Origin: Enterobacter cloacae complex sp. ECNIH7 | Lineage (GTDB): Bacteria > Pseudomonadota > Gammaproteobacteria > Enterobacterales > Enterobacteriaceae | Length of the DNA: 64,000 nucleotides | Assembly (NCBI RefSeq): GCF_002208095.1 | Contig: NZ_CP017990.1 | Coordinates: 4,092,001-4,156,000, forward strand | Reading direction: 5' to 3' | Shown here: positions 7,762-14,579 of the stretch, one piece after another | How positions within the stretch are numbered: the first letter of the stretch is position 1 | How the letters are laid out: the number at the start of each line of letters is the position of its first letter | Position numbers and translations under genes: made by a program | Notes under the pieces: generated by a model | Told to the model about the DNA's origin: nothing | The model's database searches: none | Seen by the model: only the letters and a program-made list of their open reading frames with translations

Positions 7762-7781
7762 GGCGTGAGTAATCACGCCCT
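7762..7781. terminator. Inverted repeat, probable weak terminator
   Basis: GGCGTGA-GTAA-TCACGCC is a perfect 7-bp stem just after the 116-aa gene, but only an alternating TA run follows, so termination would be weak. Confidence 0.45.
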
Positions 7782-7902
7782 ATATATTTGCTCGACCCCA
7801 ACAATCAAACCGCAACGAGCATTTGAGCCTATCACCAGCTTCGCGATTATCATTTCCACTTACATTTGCTCTCAGTCCCGAGTCCTAAACCTCTATTATC
7901 CA

Positions 7903-8024
7903 GTCTCAAAACAATCTCCTTATAAGACTACACCGACACAACGGCAAAATGCGGCTTCGCCTTGTCTCAAAAGGTTGATCTTTTATTTTGGGACAGCTAT
8001 TATTTTGATACTATCTTTTGAGAC
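7903..8024. promoter_or_regulatory. Repeat cluster before the serine recombinase (res-like or operator)
   Basis: The 9-mer GTCTCAAAA is at 7903-7911 and 7964-7972, and its inverse TTTTGAGAC is at 8016-8024. A one-mismatch inverse, TTTTGGGAC, is at 7986-7994. The last copy ends 12 bases before the recombinase ATG. Resolvases usually bind several inverted sites next to their own gene for both recombination and repression, so these are good candidates. The spacing does not match a canonical three-subsite res that I know. Confidence 0.5.
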
Positions 8025-8036
8025 TTAGAGAACATC

Positions 8037-8594
8037 ATGACAACTGTGATCGGATATGTGCGAGTTTCCACCAGCGACCAGAACGTTGAAAACCAGAAGC
8101 AGCAGATAACCGAAGCTGGATATAGTGTTAATCGCTGGTTCAGTGATAAAGCCGTGAGTGGTGCAGTAAAGGCATCAGATCGTCCAGGGTTTGGTGAACT
8201 ACTCAGCTATGTGCGAGAAGGCGATACGCTGATTGTGATTGCCATAGACCGCTTGGGACGTAATACCATTGATGTACTGTCGACAGTTGAAATGTTGCAA
8301 GCGAAGGGCGTGAAGGTTGTCAGCTTGCGAGAAGGGTTCGACCTGTCAACACCAGTGGGTAAAGCAATGCTTACCATGATGGCAGGACTTGCCAGCCTGG
8401 AGAAAGACCTGATAGCAGAGCGCAGAACGGCAGGTATCAAGCGTGCTCAATCGGAAGGCAAACATTGTGGCAGACCGATTAAAGCAACCGCTGAACAGGT
8501 GAGAGAGCTATTAGATCAAGGTTGCTCTCCAGCAATGGTTCAAGATAGGCTGGCTATCAGCAAAGCCACCTTCTACCGACTAAAGACCTACTGA
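8037..8594 (+). CDS. Serine site-specific recombinase (resolvase/invertase family), 185 aa
   Basis: The N-terminal catalytic domain shows GYVRVSTSDQ with the nucleophile Ser11 and flanking Arg9, and IAIDRLGRNT (residues 69-77) with the conserved arginines. A long helix (LASLEKDLIAERRTAGIKRA) follows and leads to a C-terminal helix-turn-helix of about 40 residues (AEQVRELLDQGCSPAMV...SKATFYRL). The 185-residue length fits small resolvases and invertases of transposons, plasmids and phages. No transposase, terminal inverted repeats or invertible segment is obvious nearby, so its substrate may lie in the repeat cluster upstream or outside the window. It may resolve multimers or control an island rearrangement (inference). 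Confidence 0.9.
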   Translation: MTTVIGYVRVSTSDQNVENQKQQITEAGYSVNRWFSDKAVSGAVKASDRPGFGELLSYVREGDTLIVIAIDRLGRNTIDVLSTVEMLQAKGVKVVSLREGFDLSTPVGKAMLTMMAGLASLEKDLIAERRTAGIKRAQSEGKHCGRPIKATAEQVRELLDQGCSPAMVQDRLAISKATFYRLKTY

Positions 8595-8753
8595 CCCATC
8601 TTACTGATATTTGAGGAATCTCCCAGTTACAAGCGGGAGCCTTCGATCAGGTTGTTAAGCGGCTTCAGCAAGCGTGATAGACTATATGCATTAAGAGATA
8701 TATACGCGCATTAAACGCTTACTTGATCACGTACGTGCGTTGAAATGAATATA

Positions 8754-8772
8754 AAGGGGCAGTTTGCCCCCT
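8754..8772 (-). terminator. Intrinsic terminator after the lipoprotein gene
   Basis: A GGGGCA-TGCCCC hairpin with a three-base loop abuts the TAG of the leftward lipoprotein gene and is followed on that strand by TTTAT. Confidence 0.7.
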
Positions 8773-9127
8773 ATTCTTTAGGGTATGAAAGTTCAGCGGT
8801 GACTAAATGTGATTCTGACTTATCAGATTGGACGTCATACGCGAAGCTATACCGCTCCCCAGACGTAAACTTAAATCCAAATACAGGAAGACACTCCCCC
8901 TTCGGCACATAAACAGGCTTGTCATCGAAAATCTTGTGAAGAGAGTCGCTATTATCGCTTTTGATTTGAATAGCAGTGATCCGTTCCTGCGGCTCCAGTG
9001 GTGACAACACACAAACTTGATTATCTTTGATCAATGCCGTTGTAGATTCACGATCTACCATTCGATCACCTGGCCCAGGGCATCCCGTTAAGAGGAATAC
9101 AACACCCAGCAACATTTTGTTTTTCAT
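8771..9127 (-). CDS. Putative T6SS immunity lipoprotein, 118 aa
   Basis: The start at 9127 gives MKNKMLLGVVFLLTGC, a lipoprotein signal with lipobox LTGC and acylated Cys16; the longer upstream frame lacks sense as an N-terminus. Asp is not at the +2 position, so outer-membrane sorting is expected. The mature domain is small and beta-rich, with cysteines in QVCVL and GECLP. It resembles the small periplasmic lipoproteins annotated as putative T6SS immunity proteins (remembered similarity). It lies two bases downstream of the metallopeptidase-like gene on the same strand, the usual effector-immunity order, and a terminator ends the pair. Confidence 0.65.
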   Translation of the reverse strand: MKNKMLLGVVFLLTGCPGPGDRMVDRESTTALIKDNQVCVLSPLEPQERITAIQIKSDNSDSLHKIFDDKPVYVPKGECLPVFGFKFTSGERYSFAYDVQSDKSESHLVTAELSYPKE

Positions 9128-9129
9128 GT

Positions 9130-9672
9130 TTAACGCCCCTTCCCTGTTACGATTTTCTGGTAAAGCGAAGGGACATCCTGCAACAAATCTACGCCCCTGT
9201 ACATCCCCATGCGCCCTGGTCTCTGATAGTAAGACCACTTACTGATCCCATAAACCAGCAGTAACCAGTAATCAGCTAAAATAGAGGCTTGCTGTTCAAG
9301 AGAATAATCAGTGAGCTTTTCTTTATCCAGCCTGTAGGTATATTCAGCAGCCCAGCTAAAAGCTCCCCGCATTCTCACCCATTGCCCGTGTTGGTGTTGC
9401 CAGACATGCCCCAGCTCATGGATGAAAACATATTTATCTTCGATGAAAACCGAGTTTGCGGAAAAATCTTCCCTGTACATCGACTTTCTGTACCATAACT
9501 CCCCGTTTGGAGTCATCGCGTAGTTCTGTTTTTGTAGTCCGAATGGTAAATAGCTGTCGCAATGAATCCAGACACGGCTATACACTATCGAATCACCGAA
9601 CACCCTACGAGCCATTGCTATCTCGCCTAAAGTCATCCGGCGTAATGTTCCTTCTTCTGCCTGTGCGCTCAT
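9130..9672 (-). CDS. Putative T6SS-associated zinc metallopeptidase effector, 180 aa
   Basis: A zincin motif HELGH (residues 85-89) sits in FIHELGHVWQHQHG, and a SLEQQASILADY segment (124-135) could supply the third ligand. The N-terminus (LRRMTLGEIAMARRVFG) and the conserved core (HCDSYLPFGLQ, MTPNGELWY) match, from memory, a family of short proteins found after VgrG or Rhs genes and treated as T6SS toxins. An AGGAGG lies before the start. There is no signal peptide, as expected for cargo delivered by a T6SS. No vgrG, hcp or PAAR gene is present in the window, so this looks like an orphan module with its immunity gene directly behind. Confidence 0.65.
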   Translation of the reverse strand: MSAQAEEGTLRRMTLGEIAMARRVFGDSIVYSRVWIHCDSYLPFGLQKQNYAMTPNGELWYRKSMYREDFSANSVFIEDKYVFIHELGHVWQHQHGQWVRMRGAFSWAAEYTYRLDKEKLTDYSLEQQASILADYWLLLVYGISKWSYYQRPGRMGMYRGVDLLQDVPSLYQKIVTGKGR

Positions 9673-9690
9673 AAACCGTCCTCCTTGTAT

Positions 9691-9704
9691 GATTTATCTA
9701 AATC
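9691..9704. promoter_or_regulatory. Palindrome upstream of the metallopeptidase gene
   Basis: GATTTATCTAAATC has 6-bp arms and lies 18 bases before the start of the effector gene. It resembles the centre of the larger palindrome before the HNH gene (13024-13045), which suggests a shared operator type. No regulator is known. Confidence 0.3.
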
Positions 9705-9775
9705 GTAAAATCATAAGTCGAAATAGTCTATACACGAACATTAGCCATTCATCAAATACAGTGATGGTGCAAGCG

Positions 9776-9922
9776 TTACTCCCCATTGGTACTATCCCCG
9801 TCCTCTTGTAGCATGGACTCAATAAACTCTCGTTGCTCATGCGTCAGTGCAAGTTCTTCCAGCAAGCGCTCTAACTCTTCCTCAGGTGATTCATCTTGAA
9901 TCTGTCTGTTCCCGATAGCCAT
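9776..9922 (-). CDS. Small acidic protein, 48 aa
   Basis: The frame runs from an ATG preceded by AGGGTGAG to a TAA, with about one third acidic residues (DESPEEELERLLEELALT) and a predicted amphipathic helix in the middle. No membrane segment or cysteine is present. It lies about 100 bases upstream of the metallopeptidase gene on the same strand and has one copy of the three-copy upstream element before it. The acidity and size are like those of antitoxins or anti-repressors, but there is no direct support for either. It could also be a chance frame. Confidence 0.35.
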   Translation of the reverse strand: MAIGNRQIQDESPEEELERLLEELALTHEQREFIESMLQEDGDSTNGE

Positions 9923-9975
9923 GCTCACCCTTGAGTTATTAGGATTAATCGCAGAGTATTCAGGGTGCAGAAAAT

Positions 9976-10042
9976 GCGCAACTAACAGATTTTGGACAAT
10001 AAAGCCTTATTGCCCATTGATGGTATGACAATGGGTGGTGCA
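9976..10042 (-). promoter_or_regulatory. Upstream element, copy A
   Basis: On the minus strand this reads GGCTTTATTGTCCAAAATC and then GTTGCGC, about 55 bases before the 48-aa ORF. It is closely matched by copy B (13064-13127) and more distantly by copy C (10961-11010). A 7-bp inverted repeat CCCATTG/CAATGGG (10013-10019, 10029-10035) lies within it. A promoter with -35 TTGCGC, a 17-base spacer and -10 TACTCT can be drawn. Confidence 0.4.
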
Positions 10043-10060
10043 ACAGCATCAGCGTTTTGC

Positions 10061-10612
10061 CTACTGGCAATGTGTGTCAAACCACTCACGTACCTCATCA
10101 GTAGTAGCGCTCTCTTTGTGTTTGGCTACTGCCCACACAGAAAAGTTATTCAGGTACTTTTCGTAAAAGCCACCAACTGGATATTCAATCCCCTTTTTAA
10201 TGAAAGTTTTAACAAATATTTTTTCTGCAATTTCCTTTTGGGAGTTCGTGAAATCTACCGAGTAGCGGGGCGCGTTAGCAATGAAATGGCAATAAATCCC
10301 GCTTAGTACATCTGTATCATTTAACAATGGGGGAGTCTGACAAGCCCAAATATCTTGAATGGAGGATGAAGTACCAGCATTCGTCTTATATAGAGTTGCT
10401 TCCTTCCCCTTGCTTTTGCAAAAGTCCCCAATCAGTGACATTACAATATCCGCGTTACTTACGTCTCTGTAACGAGCGGTTACAAGCCATCCTAAGCTCT
10501 GATCATAACTCTCCGAATAAGTAGGCACATCTAAGTGCTCTTGCCGCTGAGAACCCCCGCTACAACCGACGCAAATGGCACAGAAAAAAAGTGATAATCC
10601 TTTAATACACAT
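10061..10612 (-). CDS. Putative lipoprotein, 183 aa
   Basis: The N-terminus MCIKGLSLFFCAICVGCSGG is a short hydrophobic signal with a non-standard lipobox CVGC (Cys at -3 in place of Leu) and an acylation candidate Cys17. Three more cysteines (GDFCKSKG, WACQTPP, IYCHF) and a C-terminal THC suggest disulfides in a periplasmic domain. A GGTGG ribosome site precedes the ATG. No family is recognised. It is in the same direction as the effector/immunity pair to its left, so a second immunity or envelope role is conceivable but unsupported. The sequence is AT-rich and island-like. Confidence 0.55.
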   Translation of the reverse strand: MCIKGLSLFFCAICVGCSGGSQRQEHLDVPTYSESYDQSLGWLVTARYRDVSNADIVMSLIGDFCKSKGKEATLYKTNAGTSSSIQDIWACQTPPLLNDTDVLSGIYCHFIANAPRYSVDFTNSQKEIAEKIFVKTFIKKGIEYPVGGFYEKYLNNFSVWAVAKHKESATTDEVREWFDTHCQ

Positions 10613-10725
10613 GATCCACCGTCAACAGTTTGTTATTAAACATATTTAACCTCAGAGCAACTTGAGTGTTTTGTTTTTTCTCTTAACATTCCAAATCAGG
10701 CTAATGAGGGGTAAGCCATTATGGA

Positions 10726-10929
10726 TTAAGGTTCAGATACAACTGAAATAATAGAGAATCCAGCAATCTCCGTCCCCCCTCTGCCAGAGTGAAATCTGGC
10801 GGAATCCCTTCTGACTGCGTCCTGGACTTCATCTTGTGTTGGCTCGTGGTCAGAGCGAAGTAACACCGTCTCCGCTCTGGTTTCTTTCCCGTCTCTGTGT
10901 TCGTATGTGATTTTATACGTGATGCTCAT
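10726..10929 (-). CDS. Hypothetical protein, 67 aa
   Basis: Two adjacent ATG codons follow a GGAGGAAG ribosome site; the second gives the better spacing and is used here. The protein opens with an alternating beta pattern (MSITYKITYEHRDGKE) and has a charged middle (DHEPTQDEVQDAVRRDSARF) followed by a GFSIISVV strand. This arrangement, strand-helix-strand, fits a small compact domain. There is no signal peptide or membrane segment. The family is unknown to me. Copy C of the upstream element lies about 30 bases before it. Confidence 0.5.
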   Translation of the reverse strand: MSITYKITYEHRDGKETRAETVLLRSDHEPTQDEVQDAVRRDSARFHSGRGGTEIAGFSIISVVSEP

Positions 10930-10960
10930 CATCTTCCTCCGCCTTATTGGATGTACTTTA

Positions 10961-11010
10961 GTTTAGACAATACCATCCACAAAGCCCCGTTAATGATACA
11001 AGTAACAAGC
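10961..11010 (-). promoter_or_regulatory. Upstream element, copy C
   Basis: On the minus strand it reads AACGGGGCTTTGTGG and then TATTGTCTAAA. It shares most positions with copy B (AACGGGGCTTTATGG and TATTGTCCAAA) and lies directly upstream of the 67-aa gene. Confidence 0.4.
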
Positions 11011-11385
11011 TGAGCATAAGCGAGGTACTTGTAGTACCTGCATATTACAAGTACATGGGTACGGATGATCGCAGTGATTGCCACTCTGCACCTGTTTATG
11101 TTATGTAGCTCATAACGCTACACACCGGACTTATAGACATATGATCAATAAAATGGATTTATAAGAAGTCACACATAAAAACAGGGTATTACTGATAACA
11201 CTGGCGCTCATGACCCAACAAACTCACGTAGAACTTATCACGCTAATCTTGATAGACTAACAGGAGACTGACAATACTAAGGCGTGTATTTACAGCAATA
11301 CAATCTATGACGATCAGTCCGTTTGAACAATGCAAATGTATTAAGACGTCTGTAGAGTATTCAGAACACTTTGATTATTAAATCA
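11011..11385. other. Gene-free stretch with nested inverted repeats
   Basis: No coding frame is supported. AGGTACT-TGT-AGTACCT (11023-11039) is a perfect hairpin that overlaps a second pairing, GTACTTGTA with TACAAGTAC (11026-11034 and 11045-11053). The two pairings are mutually exclusive. Beyond 11055 I see only AT-rich sequence without clear structure, leading to the end of the 258-aa gene. Confidence 0.4.
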
Positions 11386-12162
11386 TCATTTCTGTTCATT
11401 CGCGGCAGTAAGTAAATCAATAAAAATCTCGGAGAAGAGAGCGTCTTTAAAAATATCAATCTTAAAGATCTTCTGATGACTACCAGAAGTTAACTGTGAT
11501 TTTAATCTCATTCTAATGACATCATGATAATCTTTAGAAGCAGAGAAAACATAGAATATAGCAAATCCCTCCACAACGAAATACCATAGTACACTGTCAG
11601 CCTCATCACTTTTTATAAAAGCAAAGTTACTAAGAATAGATTTAATAACGTGATCAGGAATATTATTCGTTGTATCGATCAATCTAAATACACAAATACG
11701 GATGAAGTTATCCACCTTCAAATGACTAAGTTTATTTATTCTCACCTGTTTATTTTTAATGCAATGCCTCATCAAGTCATCCAACTCAGGAACTCCATTA
11801 ACAGTTGAATAATGCACACTTTTAGAGATAGAGGCTCTCCATAGTATACTTAGTAAGAAAAGATAAAATCGCTTATAATCGAAAGAGTTGATGATAATAT
11901 GGTCAGAGTTTTTACGTATATTATGATGATTTCTCAACAATCTTGTTCCATACGATTCGTACTCATGGCTGATAAACTGCTCACATTCGAAGCATAGAAG
12001 TGGCTCTTTAGGATCAACATTTTCTCGTTTTGGTTTACTACCTTTTTGAAATATAATCAACTGCGAATCATTCTTCTTCAATCGTTTGAAATAGCTTCTT
12101 GGTATGCTATGAGATTCCAGTAGTTCTTTCTCTTCGAGACATAACTTACAGATACTTTTCAT
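11386..12162 (-). CDS. Zinc-finger/HNH-like protein of unknown function, 258 aa
   Basis: The first 60 residues carry ICKLC (Cys5, Cys8), then LLESHSIPRSYFK (His18, Pro21) and LLCFECEQF (Cys57, Cys60). This CxxC-SHxxP-CxxC arrangement is like small HNH-type or treble-clef proteins found in mobile and defence-rich DNA. A classical HNH Asn/His pair is not obvious after the last CxxC, so nuclease activity is uncertain. The remaining 190 residues are helical with hydrophobic stretches (YLFLLSILW, FVVEGFAIFYVF) but no clear transmembrane topology. The gene is one of the most AT-rich in the window, a sign of transfer. It stands alone, upstream of the gene-free stretch. Confidence 0.55.
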   Translation of the reverse strand: MKSICKLCLEEKELLESHSIPRSYFKRLKKNDSQLIIFQKGSKPKRENVDPKEPLLCFECEQFISHEYESYGTRLLRNHHNIRKNSDHIIINSFDYKRFYLFLLSILWRASISKSVHYSTVNGVPELDDLMRHCIKNKQVRINKLSHLKVDNFIRICVFRLIDTTNNIPDHVIKSILSNFAFIKSDEADSVLWYFVVEGFAIFYVFSASKDYHDVIRMRLKSQLTSGSHQKIFKIDIFKDALFSEIFIDLLTAANEQK

Positions 12163-12282
12163 AAGTTTCCCATAATATAAAAATGTCGATATTTACATTC
12201 CCTGCTTAGCAAGATATTAAATAAGGTCTCATAGAATCCCCAAGATACTTACCCTATTCATACTATCACAAGCATGTTCAGT

Positions 12283-13008
12283 TTATTTGTTAACTGGTAC
12301 TAACTCCAAAACGCCATAATGCGCCTGTCTGTGACAGTTCGGGCACAATGCAATCGCATTTTCAACGGAATCCTCCCCACCATTCGAAAGCCACTCAATG
12401 TGATGAACCTCAAGAAATGGTGTGCCGTCTACTTTGAGAAAAGGAGCGTCACTCTTACAGCTTTGACACTTGCCATTAGCCCTTGAAAGAACTTCGGCTA
12501 CCACATAGGGGCTTCGCTTATAAACTCGTGTTGTAACCTCGATTAGCTCAGGAGTTTTATTCTCAGCGTCTAAAATCTCTTTGCGTTCTGACGGGGGCAG
12601 TTCTGACGCATCATCAACAGCCTTTTCAAACTCAGATTTCACCTTACGGTAACACCATTTACCTTGCTGATCCTGATACAACTCCCAAATACCATGAATA
12701 GAGGGTTGATAGATTTCAAAGATCTTCCCTCGCTTGAACAATCGGTCATACTCATGATGCCGATGGGTTACATCATCAGTTCGCCTGGCTGTTTTGTTGA
12801 AACTCCAGTAGCTACGATTGCAGTTGACTGAGTTGACAATGAGATTCAAGTGGGTGTCGTCTTTATAATGTGGAAATCGCTCTTTCAGATAAGCATCCAC
12901 TTGCTTCGCCGTTGCCGCCCCTCCGAACTGTTCCTCAATCACTTGGACAGTAGTGATTCTTATCGGTTGGTCGCCATACTTGTATGTTCGATTTGCTTTT
13001 GAAGACAT
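12283..13008 (-). CDS. HNH endonuclease, 241 aa
   Basis: The C-terminal domain has the full HNH signature: CQSC (Cys181, Cys184), FLEVHHIEWLSNGG (His202, His203), Asn218 in ENAIALCPNCH, and Cys222, Cys225 and His226. The N-terminal 120 residues contain a winged-helix-like part (TTVQVIEEQFGGAATAKQVD) and an IWEL ending, an arrangement seen in some modification-dependent or stand-alone restriction nucleases. No methyltransferase is adjacent. The ATG at 13008 is used because AGAGG lies seven bases upstream; a TTG precedes it. A 22-bp palindrome lies just upstream. A defence role is likely but not proven. Confidence 0.85.
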   Translation of the reverse strand: MSSKANRTYKYGDQPIRITTVQVIEEQFGGAATAKQVDAYLKERFPHYKDDTHLNLIVNSVNCNRSYWSFNKTARRTDDVTHRHHEYDRLFKRGKIFEIYQPSIHGIWELYQDQQGKWCYRKVKSEFEKAVDDASELPPSERKEILDAENKTPELIEVTTRVYKRSPYVVAEVLSRANGKCQSCKSDAPFLKVDGTPFLEVHHIEWLSNGGEDSVENAIALCPNCHRQAHYGVLELVPVNK

Positions 13009-13023
13009 CAAAAAACCTCTTGC

Positions 13024-13045
13024 AATCTAAGATTTATCTTAGATT
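13024..13045. promoter_or_regulatory. 22-bp perfect palindrome upstream of the HNH gene
   Basis: Arms AATCTAAGAT and ATCTTAGATT are separated by two bases, and the site ends 15 bases before the HNH start codon. It overlaps or adjoins the region where the promoter and leader should be, so it could be an operator or an RNA hairpin controlling translation of the nuclease. Confidence 0.5.
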
Positions 13046-13063
13046 AACTATCGAGCATAACTT

Positions 13064-13127
13064 GTGCAACTCTCTGATTTTGGACAATAGAAGCCATAAA
13101 GCCCCGTTGGTGATACAGCAACAAGCG
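13064..13127 (-). promoter_or_regulatory. Upstream element, copy B
   Basis: This is the best preserved of the three copies, with GGGGCTTTATGGCTTC, TATTGTCCAAAATC and GTTGCAC on the minus strand. It lies about 60 bases before the HNH gene. GTTGCAC can serve as a -35 box. Confidence 0.4.
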
Positions 13128-13518
13128 TAGCGACTTCATCAGACTGTCAGAGGGATCACACCTTATCAGGATAACCGTGTACCTTTGCGGGAGCGTGGCT
13201 GAAGCGCTGATAGAGCCTACATGTCGTTTGTAGGTACGTTATCACCATAAACCTGCTTACGTGGCTCATAGGGCGCGTGTGTTCAATCTGTCGATGACAT
13301 AACGATGCCTGGATGGGCTTTTTCTTCACGTTTTCTATCGCGGTGTGAGGATGCAACTGCCGCCAACGCTGAGTTATACTGTCATCTCACCATGTAACTT
13401 AGCGTGACAGTTACCAAGGGCGGATCACAATGGTAGAACCAATAGGCGACTAAAATAGGTAACTATTTAAGTTGCTGATAGAGAAGGCTTTTAAGGCTTC
13501 TCCACAAGGGGAGAGATC
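13128..13518. other. Island end next to tRNA-Gly, no gene supported
   Basis: A 66-codon TTG-started frame on the minus strand (13156-13356) is the longest candidate and has no ribosome site. A small inverted repeat CCTACA/TGTAGG lies at 13216-13234. A partial hairpin near 13477-13502 (AGAAG/CTTCT arms) may terminate the tRNA transcript. No repeat of the tRNA 3' end is seen in this stretch. Confidence 0.4.
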
Positions 13519-13592
13519 TGGAGCGGGCGAAGGGAATCGAACCCTCGTATAGAGCTTGGGAAGCTCTCGTTCTACCATTGAACTACGCCCGC
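13519..13592 (-). tRNA. glyU: tRNA-Gly(CCC)
   Basis: The reverse complement folds as a 74-nt tRNA with acceptor stem GCGGGCG/CGCCCGC, anticodon loop CTTCCCAAG with anticodon CCC, T-loop GGTTCGATTCC and an encoded CCA end. Its position beside actS/ygeR matches glyU of E. coli. The 3' end faces the accessory DNA to the left, as expected when an island is inserted at a tRNA. Confidence 0.97.
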
Positions 13593-13672
13593 TTTGAGGT
13601 GCGTATGGCATTATAGACCTTACGCACCTTCATACAAGCCTCTTAACAACTAACCGGCGATTAAATAATCAC

Positions 13673-14416
13673 TTAGCACTTCGGTTTGCTGCCGGGCGCA
13701 GGCAGATAACGCTGCGGGTCGATGGCCGTCGCCTTATAGCGAATCTGGAAATGCAGCTTCACCGAATCCGTACCGGTGCTGCCCATGGTGGCAATCTTCT
13801 GCCCGGCTTTGACGTTCTGCCCGTTGTTGACCAGCATCGTGTCGTTGTGCGCATAGGCCGTGATGTAGTCTTCCCCATGCTTAATCATGATCAGGTTACC
13901 GTAGCCGCGCAGCTGGTTACCCACGTAAACCACCTTCCCGGCTCCGGAGGCATAAACCGGCGTACCGCGCGCAGCGGCGATATCAATACCCTTGTTGCCA
14001 CCTTCAGAGAGTGAGTAAGGGGCGACCACTTTACCGCTGGCAGGCCAAATCCAGCAGCGCTGACCGACCGGCGGCCATGACGATTGCGGCACCTGATAGG
14101 ACGGCGTCACTTTGGCGGTTTTGCCTTTCGAAGAGGACTTTTTACCCGCGGACGATCCGCCGCTAACCTTCAGCTGCTGCCCCACATCGATGGTGTAGGG
14201 CGGCGAGAGGTTATTCAGCCGCGCCAGATCCTTCACGCTGGTGCCCGTTGCGCGCGAAATCCGGTACAGGGTGTCCCCGCGTTTGACGGTGTAGACCGAA
14301 CCGGAATAGCTTCCCGTATCCGAAGATTTGCTCCCTGAACAGCCCGCCAGTAATAGCGTCAGCGTCAGGCAAAAAATAGCGGTAAGGGGTTTTCTCGTCA
14401 GGCTTCCTGCAAACAA
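13673..14416 (-). CDS. actS: Amidase activator lipoprotein ActS (YgeR), LysM-M23
   Basis: ActS is an outer-membrane lipoprotein that activates peptidoglycan amidases, mainly AmiC, during cell separation. The signal ends in LLLAGC with Cys26 acylated. A LysM domain (VYTVKRGDTLYRIS... at about 41-84) binds the wall, and a serine/lysine-rich linker leads to an M23-like domain at about 115-240. Several zinc ligands of active M23 peptidases are missing, in line with a regulatory rather than catalytic role. The 247-residue length is near that of E. coli. It lies between glyU and the divergent idi. Confidence 0.93.
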   Translation of the reverse strand: MFAGSLTRKPLTAIFCLTLTLLLAGCSGSKSSDTGSYSGSVYTVKRGDTLYRISRATGTSVKDLARLNNLSPPYTIDVGQQLKVSGGSSAGKKSSSKGKTAKVTPSYQVPQSSWPPVGQRCWIWPASGKVVAPYSLSEGGNKGIDIAAARGTPVYASGAGKVVYVGNQLRGYGNLIMIKHGEDYITAYAHNDTMLVNNGQNVKAGQKIATMGSTGTDSVKLHFQIRYKATAIDPQRYLPAPGSKPKC

Positions 14417-14579
14417 AACAGATCCTCGGTCAGCGTGAATGGCGCACTATGATAACAGCCAAAACGAACAGGGGTCATGCCCTTTTCCGCTCTACGAGCC
14501 AAACCGTTCGTATAAGAATGCAGTATAATGCTTCGGCTGATGGTGCTGAACCACTCGGCAATTTGGCACTGGAGCATCA

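Noticed and set aside
8037..8594. Complete Tn3-type transposon around the serine recombinase
   Set aside because: No transposase gene or 38-bp terminal inverted repeats are visible in the flanks.
13156..13356. 66-codon minus-strand frame beside tRNA-Gly
   Set aside because: It starts only at TTG without a ribosome site and shows no domain; it may be a remnant, but I cannot support a gene.
1..13518. CRISPR array
   Set aside because: No regularly spaced repeats of 25-40 bases were seen; the three-copy element is too irregular and too widely spaced.
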